Positions 13,882 through 14,317 of a DNA stretch of 14,317 nt are shown here, in pieces. Source of the DNA: Longimicrobiaceae bacterium (GTDB lineage: Bacteria > Gemmatimonadota > Gemmatimonadetes > Longimicrobiales > Longimicrobiaceae); assembly GCA_030146875.1 (NCBI GenBank), contig JASLAX010000006.1, positions 1-14,317 on the forward strand, in the 5' to 3' direction. The position numbers and the translations under genes were made by a program. The notes under the pieces are model-generated. The model saw nothing but the letters and a program-made list of their open reading frames with translations, did not search any database and was not told where the DNA came from. The stretch's first letter is position 1; every line of letters starts with the position of its first letter.

Positions 13882-14090
13882 CCGGCCTCTCCTCGTCCTA
13901 CGCGCTGCCGCCCGGAGCGCTGCTGGCGGACGACGCCGTGGAGCTCCGCCTGGTCCGCGCCCTGCGCGCCGTGGAGCGGGCCGGCTTCACCCTGGTGGAC
14001 GAGGTCGCCACGCTGCCGGAAGGCGTCGGGCCGGGCCTGGGCCAGCGCGTCTGCCGCTACGCCCTGGAAGACGTCCGCCGTCCCGCCTGA
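13878..14090 (+). CDS. 70-aa protein translationally coupled to the MocR-type regulator
   Basis: GTG at 13878 overlaps the regulator's stop (GTGA), and GGGAG at 13866-13870 lies 7 bases upstream, an ideal ribosome binding site. The 70-aa product has no signal or membrane segment. It starts TGLSSSYALPPGALLADDAV, continues with a helix (ELRLVRALRAVERAGF) and a TLVDEVATL segment, and ends RYALEDVRRPA. I do not recognise a family. The overlap and ribosome binding site make it a likely real gene. Its role may relate to the regulator, as a partner or modulator, but that is inference. The frame continues far upstream through the regulator as a high-GC shadow, so only this start is meaningful. Confidence 0.65.
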   Translation: MTGLSSSYALPPGALLADDAVELRLVRALRAVERAGFTLVDEVATLPEGVGPGLGQRVCRYALEDVRRPA

Positions 14091-14139
14091 GCCGAGGGGC
14101 GTCGAGCAGCCTCCGTCTCGCACTGGACCTACATTTTTC

Positions 14140-14173
14140 GCGCGGAGACGCGGAGAGCGCGGAGACGCGGAGA
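14140..14173. repeat. Two perfect 17-bp tandem units made of GCGGAGA heptamers
   Basis: The 17-base unit GCGCGGAGACGCGGAGA is repeated exactly at 14140-14156 and 14157-14173, so GCGGAGA occurs four times. It is preceded by a run of five T. It lies directly outside the likely left end of the insertion element and may be an intergenic repeat used as, or created near, the insertion point. Confidence 0.85.
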
Positions 14174-14178
14174 ACTGC

Positions 14179-14317
14179 TGGCCTGCCCCCCATAAACTGA
14201 ACCAGGTAGAATGGAGTCCACACGAGCCGAGAGGCGAGGAGGACTCGATGAAGAAGCGGAAGTTCACGCCGACGCAGATCGTGGGGATGCTGCGGGAGGC
14301 GGAGGCGTTGTTGGGCA
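14179..14317 (+). mobile_element. Left end of an IS3-family insertion sequence (cut by window edge)
   Basis: An inverted-repeat-like end beginning TGGCCTGCCCCCC (from about 14179; 14176 is also possible) is followed after about 55 bases by an IS3-type OrfA. The pattern of a TG-start, C-rich end shortly before orfA is known for IS3-family elements. The right end and the target duplication lie outside the window, so the exact boundary and intactness cannot be checked. Confidence 0.7.
14248..14317 (+). CDS. IS3-family transposase OrfA (N-terminal fragment, cut by window edge)
   Basis: ATG 14248 follows GAGGAGG (14236-14242) by 5 bases. The 23 visible residues begin MKKRKFTPTQIVGMLREAEA, the hallmark N-terminus of IS3-family OrfA proteins, whose helix-turn-helix binds the element's ends. 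In this family OrfA is normally followed by OrfB, carrying the DDE integrase domain and made by programmed frameshift; that part is beyond the window. Nothing suggests inactivation in the visible part. Confidence 0.88.
   Translation, partial: MKKRKFTPTQIVGMLREAEALLG

Overview
The window is very GC-rich DNA with dense genes and GC-rich intrinsic terminators. It looks like a free-living, diderm, high-GC bacterium. Exported lipoproteins, DUF6174-like proteins and barrel-less 'carboxypeptidase-regulatory plus TonB-plug' proteins suggest a Gemmatimonadota (Longimicrobium-like) genome. That placement is inference from gene content, not from a marker phylogeny.

Layout: (1) 1-2468, + strand: core proteostasis and ribosome-assembly block, clpP (5' end cut off by the window edge), clpX and engB. 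A 13-bp perfect hairpin lies between clpP and clpX, and the engB ribosome binding site is embedded in the end of clpX. (2) 2569-2993: a small lipoprotein gene closed by a strong terminator. (3) 3234-5466, + strand: a compact four-gene cluster. It holds a lipoprotein with a JAMM/DUF4329-like H-x-H-P...S-x-x-D motif, followed at 10-12 bp gaps by three divergent paralogues of an exported two-cysteine protein family I do not recognise. The first half is visibly lower in GC than its surroundings. (4) 5532-7343, + strand: two paralogous exported proteins (260 and 259 aa), each a CarboxypepD_reg-like domain plus a TonB-plug-like domain with no beta-barrel, each followed by a terminator; the second has its own near-consensus promoter. 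(5) 9033-7372, - strand: a likely operon of two DUF6174-like lipoproteins, a RelA/SpoT-type HD hydrolase and a 28-codon lipoprotein-like ORF, ending at the terminator shared with region 4. (6) 9034-10198: mostly non-coding, with one orphan gene and a 10-bp tandem repeat. (7) 10199-10692: a small lipoprotein gene and a bidirectional terminator. (8) 12106-10736, - strand: a lipoprotein amidohydrolase whose TIM barrel appears to be interrupted by an NTF2/SnoaL-like domain. (9) 12107-12408: a divergent regulatory region with two long imperfect direct repeats, each ending in the palindrome CTGTACAG. (10) 12409-14090, + strand: a MocR/PdxR-type GntR-aminotransferase regulator translationally coupled (GTGA overlap) to a 70-aa protein. 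(11) 14140-14317: GCGGAGA repeats and the left end of an IS3-family element, cut by the window edge.

Functionally, ClpX and ClpP form the AAA+ protease and EngB assists large-subunit assembly. The rest is an accessory envelope-oriented region: of the 12 predicted proteins from 2569 to 12106, ten carry export or lipoprotein signals, the HD hydrolase and the orphan at 9481 being the exceptions. The MocR-type regulator probably controls itself and perhaps the divergent amidohydrolase through the repeats between them.
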